Assembly (NCBI GenBank): GCA_028293725.1
Contig: JAQGOE010000312.1
Coordinates: forward strand, 62,001-126,000
Source of the DNA: Gammaproteobacteria bacterium
Lineage (GTDB): Bacteria > Pseudomonadota > Gammaproteobacteria > Steroidobacterales > Steroidobacteraceae
Direction: 5' to 3'
Length of the DNA: 64,000 nt
The notes beneath the pieces were generated by a model. That model saw nothing but the letters and a program-made list of their open reading frames with translations. It had not been told where the DNA came from and did not search any database. Both the position numbers and the translations under genes were made by a program. Numbering within the stretch: the stretch's first letter is position 1; every line of letters starts with the position of its first letter. This document shows, one piece after another, positions 1 through 9,910 of this stretch.

Positions 1-184
1 AGCTGTTGCTGTTACGCGATAGTTGTGGCCGTGCGATTCACGGGTGTTGGCGGCAAGTGTTCTTGCATTGCGACACTCGCTTCTCGTTCGTGAAAGAGAG
101 ACGTCGTTGGGGGACGACGGTTTGCGGGAACGCTGTTAAGTCCGTACGGTCGCTCGCGTCAAGATTCGGCTCGAGGACTTTTTC
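1..184. other. Leading intergenic sequence
   Basis: This stretch precedes the first lipoprotein gene. I see no convincing gene in it. A 60-codon open frame on the plus strand overlaps the lipoprotein start and has no recognisable protein features. The useful element is the Shine-Dalgarno-like GAGGA near 173, about six bases before the ATG at 185. Any upstream promoter or gene lies outside the window or is not recognisable. Confidence 0.5.
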
Positions 185-2164
185 ATGAGTAACTCACTGT
201 TCCCCAGACTTCGTAAGCATTCGCGTGGCTTGCAGTTGATTGTCGGATGTTGTGCCGCGCTCCTGGTGGCTGCTTGTGGGGGCTCGGGTGCTAATGAGCT
301 GACTACCAAGGCGGGTGGCCGGTCGACGACCGGGGTGACCGGGACTATGGGCGGTACGGCCGGGGGCACGGCGACCGTGATGTCCTGCAGCGGAAGCTGT
401 GGCGGGTCAATGGTGACGATGACCGATGCGGCGGGCGATTTCCTCAGCTACATCGTGACGCTGACCTCGTTGCAACTGCAGACCGCTAGCGGTGCGTCCG
501 TCGAAACATTGCCCGCTCCGACGCCGGTGGACTTCACGAAGCTCGTGAATCTCACCGAGATCCTGAGCGCTGGCCAGATTCCGGCCGCCGATTACGTGAG
601 CGCGCAACTCACGCTCAACTTCGCGAATGCGCAGATTACCGCCGCAGACGCGATGGGCAATCCCGTGACGCTGTCTCCGGTGGATGCCAAGGGAACCGCG
701 TTGACCGGCACTCTGACCGTTACGGTGCAGCTCGATAACACCAACCGTCTCATCATCACGCCCGGGGACACCGGCCGGCTGGCGTTCGATTTCAATCTTG
801 CGGCATCCAACATGGTGAACCTCACGGCCATGACCGTGCAGGTAGCTCCGACGCTCGTCGCGACCGTCGTGCCCTCCGACACCAAACAAGTGCGTGTTCG
901 TGGGCAACTCGCGAGTGTGAATGCCGCGCAAAACGACTTCGTCCTGAACGTGCAGCCGTTCGCGGTGCAGACCACGACGGCCGGCCAGGTAACGGCGCAA
1001 GTCGCCGCGACCACTACTTATCAGATCAACGGCACGGCCTTCGTCGGTATGGCTGGGCTGACTGCCCTTGCGGCTCTGCCGGCGAATACGATGGTCGCGG
1101 CATTCGGGTCATTGCAGACCGGCACCATGCCCACGTTCACTGCGACCAACATCCTGGCGGGCACGAGTTTGGAGAGCGCTTCCAAGGACCACCTCTCCGG
1201 TACCGTCATCGCTCGCTCGGCGAACGCGCTCACGGTTCGTAGTGCCACGTGGACGAAACCGGACGGCTGGTTCGGCTTCGAGCACATGGACGCCACAGTC
1301 AATGTCGGCGCGAATACATCCGTGACCGAAGAAGGGCAGATGGGGGCTTTTACCGCCGCCAACATCTCGGTTGGCCAACATATCGATGCGTTCGGCATGG
1401 CCACCCAGGGAGCGAACGGTGCCTTAATCCTCGACGCGACCGCCGGTCAGGTGCAGTTGGACATCACGCCGCTGTGGGGCACGGTGGCCACCATGGCGAC
1501 CGGAAGCCTGACGCTCAATCTGCAGTCCCTCGATGGCCTGCCGCCCAGTGTGTTTACGTTCGCCGGCACCGGAACGAATACAGCGGCGGATGCCGTCGCG
1601 ACGGCGTACGTGGTGAATACCGGCGCGTTGAGTCAGACGGGCCTGGTCGCGAACGCGCCGGCGCGGGCCTTCGGATTCGTAACACCGTTTGGTAAGGCGC
1701 CGCCGGACTTCGCTGCGGAATCGCTCGAGAACTTCGCGGCCGTCGCAGCTGATCTTGTCGTCGGTTGGGGACACGCGGGATCCGCCACCGCCTTTACCGG
1801 TCTGACCGCGACAAGCACGTCGCTGCAGCTGAACCTGGCGAATGTCGGAAATCTGCACTTCATCCAAATCGGTCCCGAGCTCGTGGATCTCACGAAGGTG
1901 GCCATGGCGCCGAGCATCGTTCCCGACACTGCATCCATGGACGTTGTCTTTACGATAGGTCACGCCGGGAAGCTGAAGACCGAGAATTTCAATACGTTTG
2001 CCGCTTTCGTCACCCAACTGACGACGGAGCTGGCCGCAACCTCCACTACCACCATGACCATGACGACCGCCCCGACCGTCGATGTCATCGCTGCCGCCGG
2101 TCAATACGATAGTGCGACAAACGCACTCACTGCCCGCCGGCTGGCGGTGCTTCTCAGCAACTGA
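185..2164 (+). CDS. DUF4382-type surface lipoprotein
   Basis: This is a 659-residue predicted lipoprotein. The N-terminus has a basic region, a hydrophobic stretch and a lipobox ending LVAAC (Cys31), so it should be lipid-anchored. Residues about 70-215 resemble the DUF4382 domain (an extended strand-rich module beginning around VTMTDAAGDFLSY). The rest consists of threonine/alanine-rich beta-type segments, some similar to DUF5666 repeats (starting VRVRGQLASVNAAQNDFVL near 237). The start is supported by GAGGA upstream. Its biochemical role is unknown; lipoproteins of this class are generally thought to sit on the cell surface. Family assignment is from recognition of sequence style and is moderate. 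Confidence 0.7.
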   Translation: MSNSLFPRLRKHSRGLQLIVGCCAALLVAACGGSGANELTTKAGGRSTTGVTGTMGGTAGGTATVMSCSGSCGGSMVTMTDAAGDFLSYIVTLTSLQLQTASGASVETLPAPTPVDFTKLVNLTEILSAGQIPAADYVSAQLTLNFANAQITAADAMGNPVTLSPVDAKGTALTGTLTVTVQLDNTNRLIITPGDTGRLAFDFNLAASNMVNLTAMTVQVAPTLVATVVPSDTKQVRVRGQLASVNAAQNDFVLNVQPFAVQTTTAGQVTAQVAATTTYQINGTAFVGMAGLTALAALPANTMVAAFGSLQTGTMPTFTATNILAGTSLESASKDHLSGTVIARSANALTVRSATWTKPDGWFGFEHMDATVNVGANTSVTEEGQMGAFTAANISVGQHIDAFGMATQGANGALILDATAGQVQLDITPLWGTVATMATGSLTLNLQSLDGLPPSVFTFAGTGTNTAADAVATAYVVNTGALSQTGLVANAPARAFGFVTPFGKAPPDFAAESLENFAAVAADLVVGWGHAGSATAFTGLTATSTSLQLNLANVGNLHFIQIGPELVDLTKVAMAPSIVPDTASMDVVFTIGHAGKLKTENFNTFAAFVTQLTTELAATSTTTMTMTTAPTVDVIAAAGQYDSATNALTARRLAVLLSN

Positions 2165-2285
2165 GTGTCATCTGACAGGCGGTCCACAAAGGGGAGCAGT
2201 CACCGCAGTGGCTTCGATAAAGTCCGTGCGCCCGGCTCCCCCCGGGTTTATGTTGTGCACTAACGCGCGGGAAGGAGATGTCACC

Positions 2286-3305
2286 ATGGCGGCTTATGTT
2301 ACATACGGGCGTGCGCAGCGGCGCGCGCCACTCGGGGTCATAGCCCTAGCGGCCGTCGCTCTGTTTGGCATCGCCGCCTGCGGCAAGCTCGGCCTTGGGG
2401 GCGGCTCTGACGAGATGAGTTGGGCTCGGGCGGCGCTGGAGCGCAATGACCGCGTCGAGATCGTCGCAGTCGATCCGGCGACGAACACGTTCACCGTGCG
2501 CATCAAAGAAACTGGTGACTTGCGCACCGTCCGCGCCGATCAGGTTATCGCCGGTCCTCCCGGAGCGCCCGTGTCACTGGCGGGGACGCCCGCAGGTGCG
2601 GCGACCATGCCGGCCGCGACTGCCGGAGTCGAGGCGTCAGCCACGTCAGATTCGTCGCAAGCGGGTTCGCCGGGAGCGCGCGCGCCTGCCGCCGCACCAG
2701 CTGCTTCGGCATCCGCCAACAACACGATGTCTCGCAGCCAGCAAGAGCCGGCCCCTGATCAGGACGGTGCCGCGACGTCGGCGCCGCGCACTGGCTTTCG
2801 GGGCGACCCTGCTCCCCGCTCTGAAGTGCCGAATCCCAACAGCGATGTCGCCTCGATCACTCCCGGCGGCCGTGTGCTCGAATCCGGCCCCGGCTATGCC
2901 ATCAAGGCCGCTTCGAAGAGCGCCCCTGTAGCCGCCCGAACCGAACGTGAGCGATCGTCCACGACGAGCTCGGCGATCGAGCGCCGGCATGACCCCATCA
3001 TCTGCCAGGGCGATCGCCTCCTGCAGATCGACAATCGGAATCTGGAATTCGACGGCGATGCGGTGGCGGCCGAGGATGGCTGTGAAATTCACATCACCAA
3101 CAGCCACATCACCGCGAAAGGCGTTGGCGTCTCGGCCCGGCACGCGAACGTGCACATCGACAACAGCCAGATAGAAGGCGATTCCGCGTCCATCGATGCC
3201 TCCGAAGGCGCGCAGGTCTACGCTTCGTCCTCGAAGTTCAAGGGCATCAGTCGCCGCCTCGATAATTCGTCCTTCCATGATCTTGGCGGCAATGTCTGGA
3301 ACTGA
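2286..3305 (+). CDS. Lipoprotein with C-terminal beta-helix-like repeats
   Basis: I do not recognise a named family. The open frame extends upstream to 2082, but the ATG at 2286 is preceded by a good GGAAGGAGA ribosome site and gives a clean 339-residue lipoprotein with lipobox GIAAC (Cys32). Residues about 50-90 form a small folded region, followed by a long Ala/Pro/Ser-rich linker (about 95-230). Residues about 235-339 carry short strand-turn units rich in Asn, Asp, His and Ile (for example EIHITNSHITAKGVGVS), suggestive of a right-handed beta-helix. It sits between another lipoprotein and glnE; no operon partner explains it. Confidence 0.65.
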   Translation: MAAYVTYGRAQRRAPLGVIALAAVALFGIAACGKLGLGGGSDEMSWARAALERNDRVEIVAVDPATNTFTVRIKETGDLRTVRADQVIAGPPGAPVSLAGTPAGAATMPAATAGVEASATSDSSQAGSPGARAPAAAPAASASANNTMSRSQQEPAPDQDGAATSAPRTGFRGDPAPRSEVPNPNSDVASITPGGRVLESGPGYAIKAASKSAPVAARTERERSSTTSSAIERRHDPIICQGDRLLQIDNRNLEFDGDAVAAEDGCEIHITNSHITAKGVGVSARHANVHIDNSQIEGDSASIDASEGAQVYASSSKFKGISRRLDNSSFHDLGGNVWN

Positions 3306-3316
3306 CGGGGGGCGCG

Positions 3317-6289
3317 TTGCTCCCGGGGTTCATCGCAAGCGGTGAGCTGACTGCCTCACTGCAGCGCGCGACGGACGCGCTGCAGGCAAATGCGGCTGCC
3401 GCCGCCGCTCTCGAGTCCGCTACCGCCGCCGTACGCGAATCGCTCCCACTCGTATTTGCCGGTAGCGACTTTGTCGCGCAGGCCTGTGCGCGAGACGCGA
3501 TGCTCCTCGCCGCCCTTATCGAGCGGGCGGACCTCCAACGGAGGCTCGCACCCGCCGAATTTGCTACACGTGCCCCGGCGCTATTAAACCTGTCCGAGGC
3601 GGAGGCACTCTCCGAGTTACGGCGTTGGCGTCGTCACGAGATGGTACGAATCGCGTGGCGAGACCTCGCCGGGTGGGCTGAACTCCCCGAAACCTTGAGC
3701 GACCTATCCGCTTTCGCGGACGCGGTGATCAACGTGGCGGTGCAGTATGCACGGCGTAGCCTCGTCATCCGCTATGGTGAGCCGCGTTCGGCTGACGGCA
3801 CGGTGCAGCCGCTCGTCGTTCTGGCGATGGGTAAGTTGGGCGGCGGCGAGTTGAATTTCTCGTCTGACGTCGACCTGGTGCTGTTATTTCCCGAGCATGG
3901 CGAAACTGATGGCGCGCGTAGCATCGCGAACGAGGAGTTCTTTACGCGCCTCGCGCAGGCGGTGATTCGACTGTTGGAAGCGCCGACCCATGAGGGAGCG
4001 GTGTTGCGTGTCGATCTGCGCCTGCGCCCTTTCGGGGACAGCGGCCCGCTGGTGGCGAGCTTCGCCTCGTTCGAGGACTATCTTCCTCGTCACGGACGCG
4101 AATGGGAGCGTTATGCCTACGTGAAGGCGCGCGCGGTCACGGCCCCGGAAGCTTACGCTGACCTCTATGGCTCCGCCGTGCGCCCCTTTGTCTATCGCCG
4201 CTATCTCGACTACGGAGTGTTCGAGAGCCTGCGAGAAATGAAGGTGTTGATCGAACGCGAAGTCGAGCGACGCGAGCTCGCGGACCACGTCAAGTTGGGT
4301 CCGGGCGGCATTCGCGAGATTGAGTTCATAGTGCAGGCCTTCCAGATCATCCGCGGCGGGCAGGACCGGCGCCTGCAGACGCCGTCATTGTTAGCTGCGC
4401 TGGCACTGCTCGGCACGTGGAAACGCCTGCCGCGGGGGATGGCGGATGAATTGCGCGCGGCGTATGTGTTTCTGCGGCGCCTGGAAAACCGTCTGCAGAT
4501 GATCGGTGACGCGCAGGTTCACCAATTGCCGGATGATTCGCTCGCGCGGGAGCGCATTGCGCTCGCAATGGGGGCGCCCGACTGGACGGCCCTGGTCGCA
4601 GAGTTGAATCGGTATCGCGAGATCGTGAGCCGTCACTTTCGCCTCGTCGTGTTCGGTAACACGGAGCGCGACAGTGGCGCCGTCAAGATCGATCTCGGGA
4701 GGTTCTGGGATACGCAGGCCGAGACCGCGGCTCTCGCCGAATCGCTCGCGCGAGCGGGTTTCGCCGCCAGCGACGAGGCGGCGCGCCTGCTTTTGGAGCT
4801 TCGCTCATCCGCACTCGTTCGCAAGTTGGATGAGCCGGGTCGCAAGCGACTGCAGGCGTTATTACCGCCGTTGCTGGCTGACGTTGCCCGCGTCAGCCCT
4901 GCCGACCAGGCGCCCGCGCCGGCTGACGGACCCGTGGCAGGCATACCGGCGGCCGGCGTACCGGTGACCGTGACACCCGCCGCCGAGACGCAACTTCAAG
5001 TGTTGCGACGGGTGCTCCGAGTCATCGAAGCCATCGGTCAACGCTCGACCTATTTCGCGCTACTGCACGAAAACGCCGCCGCTCGTGAGCGGCTGGTCGA
5101 ACTGTGCGGGCACGGGGATTTCCTAACTCAGCAGATTGCCTCCCATCCGTTGCTTCTCGACGAGCTCATTGACGAGCGTCTGGCCGAGTTGCCCAGTCGC
5201 GCGAGTCTCGAAGACGAGGCGCGCTCGCGACTCGAGCAACTGAATGACGACGAACCCGAGCGTCAGGTCGAAGCGCTGCGTCATTTCCAACGTGTTGCCA
5301 TCTTCCGAGTGGCCGTGGCCGATCTCACCGGGCGGATACCGGTGATGCGTGTGAGCGACCGGCTCACCGAGATCGCGGAGATCATCATCGAGCACGCGGT
5401 TGAGCTCGGTTGGCGGCAGATTTCCGCGCAATTCGGTGTGCCGATGTGCGGTGAGGGTGCCAGTCGTAGGCCCGTGAGCATCTGTGTGGTGGGCTACGGC
5501 AAGCTTGGCGGAATGGAGCTCGGCTACTCGTCGGATCTCGATCTCGTATTCCTGCATGACTCGTACGGCGAGCGACAGGAGACGCAGAGCGCGCGGCCTG
5601 GGGCGGCTCCGCCAATCGACAACCAGCTTTTCTTCGTGCGGCTCGCGCAGCGGATCATGCACCTGCTGACGATGCATTCCGCTGCCGGCCGTCTCTACGA
5701 AGTCGATGTGAGGCTGCGCCCGAGCGGCAAGGGAGGTCTGCTCGTAACCAGCATCAACGCCTTCACCGAGTATCAGCAGCGCGAGGCCTGGACATGGGAG
5801 CACCAGGCGCTGCTGCACGCACGCGCCGTCGCCGGGGCGTCGCGGCTGCGCGCGGACTTCGAGAGCATTCGCCTGGACGCGCTCGCCAACCACGTGAAAC
5901 GTGAGAGCCTCCGCACCGAGGTGCGCAATATGCGCGAACGCATGCGCAAGGAGCTCTCGAAGGGCGCCGCGGGCCGTTTCGATATCAAGCAGGACGCCGG
6001 GGGCGTTGCCGATATCGAGTTCCTGGCGCAGTACTGGGCGCTGCTATGGGCGAAAGACTACCCGCCCGTGGTTCTCTTCTCGGACACCATTCGGCAGCTC
6101 GAGTCCGTCGCATCGGCCGACCTGGTGCCGCAGGCGACCGTCGATGTGCTCACGGCGGCTTACCGGGCATTCCGAGGGCGGTCCCACCACCTCTCACTCG
6201 CGGGTGCCGCGGCGATCGTTCCGGACACCGAATTCGTGGTCGAGCGGGCCGCGGTGACTCACATATGGAACGAGGCGATGGGCGTATAA
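3317..6289 (+). CDS. glnE: Bifunctional glutamine synthetase adenylyltransferase/deadenylylase
   Basis: GlnE attaches AMP to, and removes it from, glutamine synthetase according to PII and glutamine status, so it sets the rate of ammonium assimilation. The 990-residue protein has the two expected nucleotidyltransferase halves: GKLGGGELNFSSDVDLV near residues 172-190 (deadenylylating half) and GYGKLGGMELGYSSDLDLV near 726-745 (adenylylating half). Both keep the paired aspartates of the family. It is a little longer than the enterobacterial protein (about 946), partly because of an Ala/Pro-rich linker near residues 530-555. The predicted start is a TTG 11 bases after the lipoprotein stop, with no strong ribosome site, so the exact start is uncertain. 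Confidence 0.95.
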   Translation: MLPGFIASGELTASLQRATDALQANAAAAAALESATAAVRESLPLVFAGSDFVAQACARDAMLLAALIERADLQRRLAPAEFATRAPALLNLSEAEALSELRRWRRHEMVRIAWRDLAGWAELPETLSDLSAFADAVINVAVQYARRSLVIRYGEPRSADGTVQPLVVLAMGKLGGGELNFSSDVDLVLLFPEHGETDGARSIANEEFFTRLAQAVIRLLEAPTHEGAVLRVDLRLRPFGDSGPLVASFASFEDYLPRHGREWERYAYVKARAVTAPEAYADLYGSAVRPFVYRRYLDYGVFESLREMKVLIEREVERRELADHVKLGPGGIREIEFIVQAFQIIRGGQDRRLQTPSLLAALALLGTWKRLPRGMADELRAAYVFLRRLENRLQMIGDAQVHQLPDDSLARERIALAMGAPDWTALVAELNRYREIVSRHFRLVVFGNTERDSGAVKIDLGRFWDTQAETAALAESLARAGFAASDEAARLLLELRSSALVRKLDEPGRKRLQALLPPLLADVARVSPADQAPAPADGPVAGIPAAGVPVTVTPAAETQLQVLRRVLRVIEAIGQRSTYFALLHENAAARERLVELCGHGDFLTQQIASHPLLLDELIDERLAELPSRASLEDEARSRLEQLNDDEPERQVEALRHFQRVAIFRVAVADLTGRIPVMRVSDRLTEIAEIIIEHAVELGWRQISAQFGVPMCGEGASRRPVSICVVGYGKLGGMELGYSSDLDLVFLHDSYGERQETQSARPGAAPPIDNQLFFVRLAQRIMHLLTMHSAAGRLYEVDVRLRPSGKGGLLVTSINAFTEYQQREAWTWEHQALLHARAVAGASRLRADFESIRLDALANHVKRESLRTEVRNMRERMRKELSKGAAGRFDIKQDAGGVADIEFLAQYWALLWAKDYPPVVLFSDTIRQLESVASADLVPQATVDVLTAAYRAFRGRSHHLSLAGAAAIVPDTEFVVERAAVTHIWNEAMGV

Positions 6290-6290
6290 T
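6285..6290 (+). promoter_or_regulatory. Possible -10 element before the zf-CHCC gene
   Basis: A perfect TATAAT overlaps the glnE stop codon, 35 bases before the zinc-finger gene start. I do not find a good -35 at standard spacing, so this is only a candidate. Confidence 0.25.
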
Positions 6291-6325
6291 CACCCTCATC
6301 CCTAAACCGTTCCGAAAGTTTTCCC

Positions 6326-6523
6326 ATGGCCGCGACGACCCAGCCGCTCATTCAGCCGAACGCGCAGAACCAGTACGAAATCACGGCCGAGGACCTCCCG
6401 CTGTCCTGCCCCATGCCGCAGATGTATCTGTGGAATTCGCATCCGCGCGTGTATCTGCCGGTCGAGACCACCGGTTGGGCGAAGTGCCCGTATTGCGGGG
6501 CGGAGTACACGCTCCGGCGTTAG
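6326..6523 (+). CDS. zf-CHCC zinc-finger protein
   Basis: This 65-residue protein matches the zf-CHCC family (related to the zinc-binding region of mitochondrial complex I subunit NDUFS6). The zinc ligands are visible: Cys in LSCPMP, His in NSHPRVYL, and the pair in KCPYCGAEY. Small proteins of this family are widespread in proteobacteria and their role is not well defined. It follows glnE by 36 bases and faces the GGDEF/EAL gene. Confidence 0.85.
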   Translation: MAATTQPLIQPNAQNQYEITAEDLPLSCPMPQMYLWNSHPRVYLPVETTGWAKCPYCGAEYTLRR

Positions 6524-6572
6524 GGAGTCGTCGGCGGGGCGCAACCGGCTGCCGCCAGCGCCAGAGGCGCTT

Positions 6573-8882
6573 TCAGGCCGCTAGGGATAGCAACTGCGGC
6601 CTGCCCACGGCATACCCCTGTACGTAGTCGACGCCCATGCGGCGCGCCGTATCGAGCGTAGCGATGTCCTCGATCTGCTCGGCGATGACTTTGAAGTTCA
6701 GGGTGCGCGCGAGCTTGATCATTGCGGTGACCATGGCCTGGTTCACCGAATCCTTCTCCAGGTTGCGCATGAACGACCCGTCGATCTTCAGGTAGTCCAT
6801 GGGCAGGTTCTTGAGGTTGGAGAACGAGCCTACCCCCGAGCCGAAATCGTCGAGCGCGAACTGACAGCCCATTCCATGCAACACGCCCACGAAGCGGCGC
6901 GCATGATCGAGGTTGGCCACCACCGCGTTCTCGGTGATCTCGAAACAGACCTGCTGTGGATTGACGCCCGTGCTGTCCAGACACTCCACGACGAACTCGA
7001 GGAACTGCATGTCGCTCAATGTTTGTCCGGAAATATTGATCGCCACACTGCGGTTCGACGGGACGGGAATCGCGCCACGGCCGAGCGCGGCGAGCGTGGT
7101 CTGCACGACCCAGCGATCGACGAGCCCCATCAGCCGGTAACGCTCCGCGGCCTTCACGAATTCTGACGGCGGCACCTCGTGACCCGCCTCGTCCTGCAGG
7201 CGAACCAGCACCTCCATAGCGGGCCCGCCGCCGTCCACGCCGTAGGCCGGGACGATCGGTTGGTGGTAGAGCTGGAACCTGTTGTCTTTGAGCGCGCTCT
7301 GCAACCGCTGCAGCCACTGGATCTCGCCAGTGTGGCGCGCCAGCGCCTCGTCGCGCGCCGAATAGACGACGACGCGGCCCGAGCCCTGTTTCTTCGCGAC
7401 ATAACAGGCGGAGTCGGCCGCAGCCAGCAACTCCTCCAGGGCACCACTCTCGCGGGAAATCTCGACGAGGCCGATCGAGACCCCGATGTTGAATATCTTG
7501 TCCTTCCAGACGAAACGGTAATCGCCGACGGCGCGACAGACGTCGTCCGCGATCTGACGGGCTTTCTCGAGCGGACATCCTATGAGGAGCATGCCGAACT
7601 CGTCGCCACCCAGGCGCCCGACTGTGTCGCTGTCGCGGACGGCATCGCGCAGGACCTTCGCCACCTCGCGCAACATGCTGTCGCCTGCGAGATGGCCGCT
7701 GGTGTCATTCACAACCTTGAAGCGGTCGAGGTCGAGATAACACAGCACGTGTTGTCCGTCGCCGCGCTGGCCGCTCTCGATCGATTCCTCGAGGCGCCGC
7801 TCGAACTCGCGGCGGTTCACCAGGCCGGTAAGCGCGTCATGCGTCGCCTGGTAGGACATCTGGCGGGCAAGCCCGCGCAATTCCGTGACATCGTGGAGCA
7901 GCACCACGGCACCGACCAGCTCCGTCGCCTCGTTGCGGATCGGCGAAGCTGACAATTCGATGGAGCGCTCGCTGCCGTTGGCGCGCGAAACCAACAGGGC
8001 ACGGCGGCTCAGGTTCACCGGCGCGCCGCTGGTCAACGCCTGTTTCACCGGGTCGGCCAGCAGGCGCCGGTCGGTCTCATCGACGAGGCCGATGACATCT
8101 TCGAGAGGCTTGCCCGCCACCTGTTCCGCGACGCCGCCGGACAGGAGCTCGGCCGCGCGATTCATGTAGGTGATGCGGCCTTCCGCATCGGTCGTGATGA
8201 TGGCTTCGGCGAGTGAGTTGAGTGCCAGCAGATGGGGCGAAGGCTCGGCGCTCGTCTCCAGCCGCAGCGCGCGTACGGTTTGTGTCGGAATGATTTCAAC
8301 GCCGGTGATCAACAGCGCATCCGCACCTTCGTAGTCGACGAGCCCGGAGGTGATTTCGAGCCGGCTCACCTGGCCCTGCAGTCCGATCATCTCGATCTCG
8401 TAGCGCGCGGCGGCTTCTTCCCCGGCCAAACGCCGCCGTATGTTCTCATTCACCAGCTCGGCATACTCCGGCGGAACCAGGTCGCCCAGGCGCCGCCCGA
8501 CGAGTTCGATCCGGTCGACACCGACGAAGCTCGCGAACTGACGGTTGGCATACAGAATGACATCGCGGTGGACCAGCACCGCCTCGTGGATGCGGTCGCC
8601 GAGGTCAGCGAACATCTTTGGCGAGGCGCGCGCGCCATCACGCTCGCCCGGTGAAGTTGCCCGGGTCAACAGGTGGTTGACAGCAGTGACCAGCGCCGAG
8701 ACTTCGGCCCTGTCGGTCGGTAGATCGAGGCGTCCATCCAGCCGGCCGCCGATGGCGATTCGCTGCAACTGCTGCGAAAGCTCACCAACGCTGGCCAACT
8801 CGCGCCGTTGCAGCCAATACAGCACGAAAAGCAGCGTGGCGACGAGCGCGAAGAGGAGGCACAACAGCCCGACGATCGACAT
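6573..8882 (-). CDS. PAS-GGDEF-EAL cyclic di-GMP signalling protein
   Basis: This 769-residue membrane protein is predicted to make and/or degrade cyclic di-GMP. It has one N-terminal membrane segment (residues about 3-24), a short HAMP-like linker, two PAS-type sensor regions (about 90-205 and 215-335), a GGDEF domain with an intact GGDEF signature near residue 427, and an EAL domain. The EAL signature reads EVLVR near 556, and the later metal/catalytic motifs are present (EITENAV, LDDFGSGVGSF near 673, YVQGYAVGRP). Both enzymatic halves therefore look potentially active; which dominates cannot be read from sequence. It is a single gene, divergent from the methyltransferase gene. Confidence 0.93.
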   Translation of the reverse strand: MSIVGLLCLLFALVATLLFVLYWLQRRELASVGELSQQLQRIAIGGRLDGRLDLPTDRAEVSALVTAVNHLLTRATSPGERDGARASPKMFADLGDRIHEAVLVHRDVILYANRQFASFVGVDRIELVGRRLGDLVPPEYAELVNENIRRRLAGEEAAARYEIEMIGLQGQVSRLEITSGLVDYEGADALLITGVEIIPTQTVRALRLETSAEPSPHLLALNSLAEAIITTDAEGRITYMNRAAELLSGGVAEQVAGKPLEDVIGLVDETDRRLLADPVKQALTSGAPVNLSRRALLVSRANGSERSIELSASPIRNEATELVGAVVLLHDVTELRGLARQMSYQATHDALTGLVNRREFERRLEESIESGQRGDGQHVLCYLDLDRFKVVNDTSGHLAGDSMLREVAKVLRDAVRDSDTVGRLGGDEFGMLLIGCPLEKARQIADDVCRAVGDYRFVWKDKIFNIGVSIGLVEISRESGALEELLAAADSACYVAKKQGSGRVVVYSARDEALARHTGEIQWLQRLQSALKDNRFQLYHQPIVPAYGVDGGGPAMEVLVRLQDEAGHEVPPSEFVKAAERYRLMGLVDRWVVQTTLAALGRGAIPVPSNRSVAINISGQTLSDMQFLEFVVECLDSTGVNPQQVCFEITENAVVANLDHARRFVGVLHGMGCQFALDDFGSGVGSFSNLKNLPMDYLKIDGSFMRNLEKDSVNQAMVTAMIKLARTLNFKVIAEQIEDIATLDTARRMGVDYVQGYAVGRPQLLSLAA

Positions 8883-9105
8883 CTAGTTCTTAAGCCTTCA
8901 GCTTATGGGCGCAACCCGAGACCACTGTAATTCATTTTGTTGTCTCGGACGCGATGCCTGTACAGCATAACTGAGCACGCCCCGTCGCTTTGCCTGCATT
9001 TGACCATATCTCGTCGCAACGCTGCTTGGCAGGCCGCCGGAAAACCCTTAACGTCTCAGGCGTTTTCAACGAGATGCAATAAGTCCAATTCGGAGTGCTA
9101 CGACG

Positions 9106-9756
9106 ATGCTGACGGCCGAATCCCGCGAACAGATGATTGAGCAGCAGGTACGCGCCTGGGACGTGCTGGACGAGCGCGTGCTGAATATTTTTCGCAAAGT
9201 CCCACGCGAACAATTCGCGCCCGAACAGCAGCGCTTCCGCGCCTACGCCGACGCGGAGATCCCTCTGCCTCATGGTCAGCACATGTTGCGCCCGAGTGTT
9301 GCCGGACGCCTGTTGCAGGCCCTTGAGCTCACCGGTAAGGAAAGCGTGCTCGAAATTGGAGCAGGATCCGGCTTCATTACCGCGTGTCTCCGCACAGCGG
9401 CCGCGCGCGTACGCTCGCTGGAGATTTTCCCTGCGCTGGCCGAAATGGCGCGCCGGAACCTGGATGCCCTCGGAATGCGCGACGTCGAGGTCGTAACGGC
9501 CGACGCCATGCAGCTCGACACGGGTGCCCGTTACGATGCAATCGCTATCACAGGCTCCCTGCCGATTTACGACGAGCGCTTCGAGCGGCAGCTCGAAATC
9601 GGCGGCAGGCTGTTCGTGGTTACTGGTGAAGGGCCCGTCATGGATGCTCGCGTCATCCGTCGTACGGGCGAGGGGAGCTGGTCGTACGGAAGCCTGTTCG
9701 AGACGGTCATCGACCCGCTGGTGAACGCGCAACGTTTACCGGAGTTCAGGTTCTAG
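9106..9756 (+). CDS. Protein-L-isoaspartate O-methyltransferase-like protein
   Basis: This 216-residue protein belongs to the Pcm-like SAM-dependent methyltransferases. The SAM-binding motif VLEIGAGSGFITA lies near residues 81-93, and the N-terminal RPSVAGRLLQAL region resembles the substrate-side segment of Pcm. A Pcm paralogue next to tolC is a common arrangement in gammaproteobacteria, and this form is often distinct from the surE-linked Pcm. True repair activity on isoaspartyl residues is plausible but not assured. Confidence 0.8.
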   Translation: MLTAESREQMIEQQVRAWDVLDERVLNIFRKVPREQFAPEQQRFRAYADAEIPLPHGQHMLRPSVAGRLLQALELTGKESVLEIGAGSGFITACLRTAAARVRSLEIFPALAEMARRNLDALGMRDVEVVTADAMQLDTGARYDAIAITGSLPIYDERFERQLEIGGRLFVVTGEGPVMDARVIRRTGEGSWSYGSLFETVIDPLVNAQRLPEFRF

Positions 9757-9859
9757 TCGTCCTCAGGTTCCAACCCTAGAGGCGGATCCGGCCTCCAACC
9801 GCGCAGTGGCCGGTGCCTGGCTCACAGGCTCCGGCGGTGTCGCCGCGCCCGGGTGAGGG

Positions 9860-9887
9860 TTGCACGGCGCCTGGGCTCGTCTATAAC
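9860..9887 (+). promoter_or_regulatory. Predicted sigma-70 promoter of tolC
   Basis: TTGCAC (9860-9865) and TATAAC (9882-9887) are separated by 16 bases and lie 23 bases before the tolC ATG. A GAAGGGA ribosome site follows. This suggests tolC has its own promoter rather than depending on the upstream methyltransferase gene. Confidence 0.6.
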
Positions 9888-9910
9888 GCGTTGAATGTGA
9901 AGGGAATAGA

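Noticed and set aside
6..188. A 60-codon frame at the window start
   Set aside because: It overlaps the lipoprotein start and has no recognisable features.
9779..9795. Small inverted repeat after the methyltransferase gene
   Set aside because: Only about five base pairs and no T-run, so I did not call a terminator.
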